DNA from: CAYMSA01 sp964392965
Lineage (GTDB): Bacteria > Actinomycetota > Coriobacteriia > Anaerosomatales > Anaerosomataceae
Direction: 5' to 3'
DNA length: 18,190 nucleotides
NCBI GenBank assembly: GCA_964392965.1
Contig: CAYMSA010000032.1
Coordinates: forward strand, 1 to 18,190
Every line of letters begins with the position of its first letter. Positions within the stretch are counted from its first letter, which is position 1. Made by a program: the position numbers and the translations under genes. Shown here piece by piece: positions 15,964 through 18,190 of this stretch. Under the pieces are notes generated by a model. It saw only the letters and a program-made list of their open reading frames with translations. It did no database searches and was not told the DNA's origin.

Positions 15964-16394
15964 CAGTAGGCAGACGTCGCGATGTAGTTCGGCTCCAGCA
16001 CCACCGTCTTTGGCAGCGTCCCCGGGTCGAAGCGCTGGCTCAGTTCGATTCGCTCCTCCAGTTCCGGTGTGAGCCAGGAGTGCAGCTCCAGCGGGTAACC
16101 CATCCAGAACAGCCGCTTCACGACGGGCCTGTACCAGCAGGCCACCCGCGTCTGTCCCTCGAAGATGGTGAACTCGGCGTGCAGCGACCGGGCATGCGAC
16201 GTCGACCCGATGACCCGGATCGGATACGCCAGGTCGATGCAGAAGCCCGAGATGAAGGTGCACGACGAGGTGTGCCCACCAACAGAAACGACCCGAGTGG
16301 AGATACTCGGGTCGTTATCGAAGATGGCGGTACTCGCCGCAATAGAGCTCTTGCCATAGTCGGCAAGGCGGAGGTAGTGGAGGCGTTTCGGCAT
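15963..16394 (-). CDS. Hypothetical protein, 143 aa, divergent from the pilin operon
   Basis: I do not recognise this protein. The ATG at 16394 has AAAGGAG nine bases upstream (16404-16410), which fixes the start within a longer open frame reaching 16556. The sequence MPKRLHYLRLADYGKSSIAA is followed by a Val/Ser/Thr-rich, probably beta-strand, centre (TRVVSVGG, CTFISGFCIDL, HAEFTIFEGQTRVACWYRP at about 71-89) and a charged end with TPELEERIELSQRF. GKSS is not part of a recognisable P-loop. There is no signal peptide or membrane span. It overlaps the next gene by one base. A perfect 12-bp inverted repeat (16287-16316) lies within the coding sequence. Sharing a control region with two prepilin genes suggests, but does not show, a related role. 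Confidence 0.6.
   Translation of the reverse strand: MPKRLHYLRLADYGKSSIAASTAIFDNDPSISTRVVSVGGHTSSCTFISGFCIDLAYPIRVIGSTSHARSLHAEFTIFEGQTRVACWYRPVVKRLFWMGYPLELHSWLTPELEERIELSQRFDPGTLPKTVVLEPNYIATSAY
16287..16316. repeat. Perfect 12-bp inverted repeat with 6-base spacer inside a coding region
   Basis: AACGACCCGAGT at 16287-16298 and ACTCGGGTCGTT at 16305-16316 are exact reverse complements around GGAGAT. In RNA of either strand this is a stable hairpin. It resembles a bidirectional terminator stem but lies in the 143-aa gene, where it encodes NDPSISTRVV. Confidence 0.85.
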
Positions 16395-16430
16395 AACGGA
16401 GGGCTCCTTTCCGGGAGGGCAGGGAGGAGG

Positions 16431-16461
16431 AATATACCTCCCCCCCACCACCGCATTCCAA
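16431..16461 (-). promoter_or_regulatory. Candidate minus-strand promoter for the unknown gene pair
   Basis: On the minus strand TTGGAA (16461-16456) and TATATT (16436-16431) are separated by 19 bases, a long spacer that includes a run of seven G. The start of transcription would be near 16424, giving a leader of about 30 bases before ATG 16394. Confidence 0.4.
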
Positions 16462-16514
16462 CTCCCGCCATTTCTCGACACATGAAAAAGACCTGCGTTT
16501 CCCACCAAACCCCC

Positions 16515-16544
16515 TTGATTCAAATGGGGGGGGGTGCTAATAAT
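16515..16544 (+). promoter_or_regulatory. Candidate prepilin operon promoter with poly-G spacer
   Basis: TTGATT at 16515-16520 and AATAAT at 16539-16544 (5 of 6 match to TATAAT) are separated by 18 bases, of which nine are consecutive G. The alternative -10 TAATAA at 16538 gives a 17-base spacer. Transcription would start near 16551, about 39 bases before the prepilin ATG. Confidence 0.5.
16526..16534 (+). repeat. Homopolymeric G9 tract
   Basis: Nine consecutive G residues lie between the candidate -35 and -10 elements of the prepilin promoter. A partner C7 tract (16440-16446, G7 on the minus strand) lies in the spacer of the divergent promoter. Confidence 0.9.
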
Positions 16545-16553
16545 AGACGTAAG

Positions 16554-16564
16554 CACTAATAGTG
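16554..16564. promoter_or_regulatory. Small dyad, possible operator
   Basis: CACTA and TAGTG flank a single A, forming a short inverted repeat just downstream of the predicted prepilin transcription start. It could be an operator; the length is small enough for chance. Confidence 0.2.
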
Positions 16565-16589
16565 ACTAAGCAGGACTCGACAACTAAAC

Positions 16590-17147
16590 ATGCCACAACT
16601 TCACACCGCACACGCAACATCACCTCATCAAGCCAAAGGAATGCGTCGCGGCTTCACCATCGTCGAGCTCCTGATCGTCATCGTCGTCATCGCGATCCTG
16701 GCTGCGATCTCAATCGTGGCATACACAGGGGTTCAGAACCGGGCGCATGACTCGGCTATTCAGAGTGATCTGCGGCAACTGGCGCAACAGATCCAGCTGT
16801 ACGAAGCGGAGCATGGCGTGGCGCCCGCGCTGGGAACAGAGGTGGCTGCTACTTGGCAGCACTTCCCGGGCATAAAGTTCCGGGCGACACAAGCGGCCTA
16901 CGAGGAGACTGGATACAACCTGTACGTGTGCCGATCGCGGACCGGCGGCCCATTCGGCATCGGCGCCATGAGCAAGTCGGGCGACGTGATCGCCTACCGC
17001 TCTGACCGAGGCTTCTTCGAGTACAGCGGGAGCTGGGGCGCGAGCGGCACTAACTGTCCGAACCTCATCGGGGCGTCCTCCTTCTACTACGGCGTCGGGA
17101 GGAGTAATGGCGGCACATGGCAAGCCTGGGCTGGGGGTAGCTCATAA
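16590..17147 (+). CDS. Type IV prepilin-like protein, first of a pair
   Basis: A 185-aa prepilin with a type IV pilin N-terminus: RRG^FTIVELL with cleavage expected after Gly21, Phe as mature residue 1 and Glu at mature position 5, followed by a hydrophobic helix to about residue 46. The globular part starts DSAIQSDLRQLAQQIQLYEAEHG and is Gly/Ser/Tyr-rich at the end. Two cysteines (VCRSR, NCPNL) may form a disulfide. I prefer ATG 16590, giving a 21-residue leader. ATG 16641 (MRRGFT) would give a more typical short leader, but its AAAGGA sits immediately against the codon with no spacing. CAGGA 14 bases before 16590 is a weak site. The TAA overlaps the next ATG by one base. No pilus ATPase, platform or prepilin peptidase gene is in the window. 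Confidence 0.85.
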   Translation: MPQLHTAHATSPHQAKGMRRGFTIVELLIVIVVIAILAAISIVAYTGVQNRAHDSAIQSDLRQLAQQIQLYEAEHGVAPALGTEVAATWQHFPGIKFRATQAAYEETGYNLYVCRSRTGGPFGIGAMSKSGDVIAYRSDRGFFEYSGSWGASGTNCPNLIGASSFYYGVGRSNGGTWQAWAGGSS

Positions 17148-17662
17148 TGGCGCGCTCGAGGCATCAGCGCGGGTTCACGATTGTTGAGCTTCTCATCGTA
17201 ATTGTGGTGATCGCGATCCTCGCCGCTATCTCCATAGTCGCCTACACCGGCATACAAACTCGAGCAACGAACACCCAGATGGTTTCAAGCTTGAATGCGT
17301 ACGTAAAGGGCATATCCGCCTATTACACGCTCGAGGACACCGTACCCATGGTAGGGAATGGTGTGCAGTGCTTCGACGGTTCAGCGTGCTGGGGTGGAAG
17401 CACAACGGCAGCTGCCGCGATGCGTGCAAACCTCCGTGAAGTGATGTCAACACTGCCCACCTTCCCCTCCGGGCATGCTGCGCTAGTCACCAGCGGCAGC
17501 ACGAGCGACGTCCCCAATGGCACGTCCTACTCGGGCTGGTACGTCTTATATCAGGTATCTGGCACCAACGAATGTCCGAGCATCAGCGGCTTGCGCTATT
17601 TGAACTCGCAAAGCTGGGTTGACACCAACGGTCGTACTTGCCGGGCCGCCCTGGAACTGTAG
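17147..17662 (+). CDS. Type IV prepilin-like protein, second of a pair
   Basis: A 171-aa prepilin with a short leader MARSRHQRG, cleavage after Gly9, Phe at mature position 1 and Glu at position 5. The first 26 mature residues (FTIVELL to AYTG) are identical to the upstream prepilin, then the proteins diverge completely. The globular domain begins NTQMVSSLNAYVKGISAYY. Cysteines lie in QCFDGSACW, NECPS and GRTCRA, which would allow two disulfides, including the C-terminal loop common in type IV pilins. ATG 17147 overlaps the previous TAA (TAATG). A GC-rich hairpin follows the stop codon. It probably forms a filament or minor-pilin complex with its neighbour; machinery genes must be elsewhere. 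Confidence 0.88.
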   Translation: MARSRHQRGFTIVELLIVIVVIAILAAISIVAYTGIQTRATNTQMVSSLNAYVKGISAYYTLEDTVPMVGNGVQCFDGSACWGGSTTAAAAMRANLREVMSTLPTFPSGHAALVTSGSTSDVPNGTSYSGWYVLYQVSGTNECPSISGLRYLNSQSWVDTNGRTCRAALEL

Positions 17663-17668
17663 CCGCAC

Positions 17669-17691
17669 GGCGCGCTTGTAAACTAAGCGCC
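17669..17691 (+). terminator. Hairpin after the prepilin operon
   Basis: GGCGCGCTT (17669-17677) pairs with AAGCGCC (17685-17691) with a two-base bulge, seven bases after the prepilin stop. No clear U-run follows, as is common in high-GC actinobacteria. Confidence 0.45.
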
Positions 17692-17720
17692 GCCTCCCAC
17701 CAAGAACTGGCATCACTCGG

Positions 17721-17726
17721 CATAAT
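17721..17726 (+). promoter_or_regulatory. Candidate -10 element of lsr2 (leaderless transcript)
   Basis: CATAAT matches TATAAT at five of six positions and ends seven bases before the ATG, so transcription would start at or next to the start codon. No good -35 is seen. Confidence 0.4.
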
Positions 17727-17733
17727 CAGGACC

Positions 17734-18078
17734 ATGGCACGCAAGCAGATCACCCAGTTCATCGATGACCTCGACGGCTCTGTCCTTGAGGAGGGCGAGG
17801 CGAAGACCATCCGCTTCTCACTCGAGGGCCGCTCCTACGACATAGACCTCTCCGAGCCAAACGCACAAAAGCTCCGCGAGGCCCTCGCCCCGTTCATCAA
17901 AGCGGCAACCCCCGTCTCGGCCGTCGCGAAGTCAGCCCGGTCCCGCGCACAGCGCGTCGCCAGCCGAACGTCCGACCTTGCGGCAATCCGCTCCTGGGCG
18001 AACGAGAACGGCTACAAGGTCAGTGACCGAGGCCGTGTTCCTGCTGCAGTTGTCGAAGCCTACGACGCCGCTCACTGA
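17734..18078 (+). CDS. lsr2: Lsr2-family nucleoid-associated protein
   Basis: A 114-aa xenogeneic silencer that bridges and coats AT-rich DNA in actinobacteria. The N-terminal dimerisation domain (about 1-58) reads MARKQITQFIDDLDGSVLEE, then the strands KTIRFSLEGRSYDIDLSE and a helix NAQKLREALAPFIKAA. A basic linker (about 59-80) follows, then the DNA-binding domain IRSWANENGYKVSDRGRVPA with the AT-hook-like RGR at 99-101 and the typical end AVVEAYDAAH. Length matches the family. The ATG at 17734 matches known Lsr2 N-termini (MA-K); the in-frame extension upstream to 17638 would overlap the prepilin gene. AGGA lies too close to the ATG to serve well, supporting leaderless translation. It could repress the nearby pilin genes or AT-rich defence DNA, but that is inference. 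Confidence 0.95.
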   Translation: MARKQITQFIDDLDGSVLEEGEAKTIRFSLEGRSYDIDLSEPNAQKLREALAPFIKAATPVSAVAKSARSRAQRVASRTSDLAAIRSWANENGYKVSDRGRVPAAVVEAYDAAH

Positions 18079-18114
18079 GCTTCCTCGCTCGGTAGTCCCC
18101 ACACAGAAGAAGCC

Positions 18115-18135
18115 CACCGTTCACAAGGAGCGGTG
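18115..18135 (+). terminator. Hairpin downstream of lsr2
   Basis: CACCGTTC (18115-18122) and GAGCGGTG (18128-18135) form an 8-bp stem with one G-U pair around the loop ACAAG, 37 bases after the lsr2 stop. No long U-run follows. The rest of the window to 18190 shows no gene. Confidence 0.45.
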
Positions 18136-18190
18136 TGAGTATTTGGACCTCTGAGCGCCAGTCGTTATTGCGGTTCAGTGCCGGTGGTTA

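Noticed and set aside
15481..16559. Plus-strand frames of 162 and 203 codons opposite the two unknown minus-strand genes
   Set aside because: The minus strand has a strong ribosome-binding site at 16404-16410 and a TGATG coupling; the plus frames lack both.
16641..16643. ATG 16641 as the start of the first prepilin
   Set aside because: It gives a typical short leader, but AAAGGA abuts the ATG with no spacing. It remains an alternative if the transcript starts nearby.
1..18190. CRISPR array, tRNA, rRNA or insertion sequence
   Set aside because: No regularly spaced direct repeats, cloverleaf sequence, rRNA signature or transposase with terminal repeats was seen on either strand.

Overview
The window looks like chromosomal DNA of a high-GC actinobacterium. 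Support comes from codons rich in G/C at the third position, a complete Lsr2 nucleoid protein at the right end, and frequent GTG starts. A Micrococcales-type host is my guess; nothing in the window fixes the genus. It combines a large phage-defence operon (about 596-12801, minus strand) with a surface-structure region (about 13054-17662) of a membrane glycosyltransferase, pilin-like proteins and two small unknown genes.

Left edge (2-538, plus): the 3' part of a helix-turn-helix protein of the kind often found beside serine recombinases, convergent with the defence operon.

Defence operon (12801 down to 596, minus): seven genes in the order hsdM, hsdS, a TIGR02391/Ymh-like gene, hsdR, a YobI-type membrane P-loop NTPase, an Abi_C-domain gene and abiH. 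The first four junctions are 4-base ATGA/GTGA overlaps and the last two are gaps of 7 and 2 bases, so the genes should form one translationally coupled transcript. HsdM, HsdS and HsdR make a complete type I (IC-like) restriction-modification enzyme. The extra gene between hsdS and hsdR carries a HEPN-type R-x4-H motif and sits in the slot that the anticodon nuclease gene prrC occupies in the EcoprrI locus. A second R-x6-H motif lies in the Abi_C protein. My reading is a restriction enzyme with built-in back-up abortive-infection modules; this is inference.

Centre (12802-13176): an AT-rich divergent control region. On the plus strand it has a good sigma-70-like promoter, a possible 27-codon leader ORF whose stop overlaps the next start, and a hairpin. 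These precede a GT2 membrane glycosyltransferase (13177-14649), which is coupled by an ATGA overlap to a membrane-anchored pseudopilin-like protein (14646-15326).

Right part: two coupled minus-strand genes of unknown function (15493-15963, 15963-16394) diverge from two coupled type IV prepilin genes (16590-17147, 17147-17662). The 195-base gap between them holds candidate promoters in both directions, and both have poly-G tracts between the -35 and -10 elements, the layout known from phase-variable promoters. An lsr2 gene (17734-18078), probably read from a leaderless transcript, and a terminator-like hairpin close the window. I saw no tRNA, rRNA, CRISPR array or insertion sequence.
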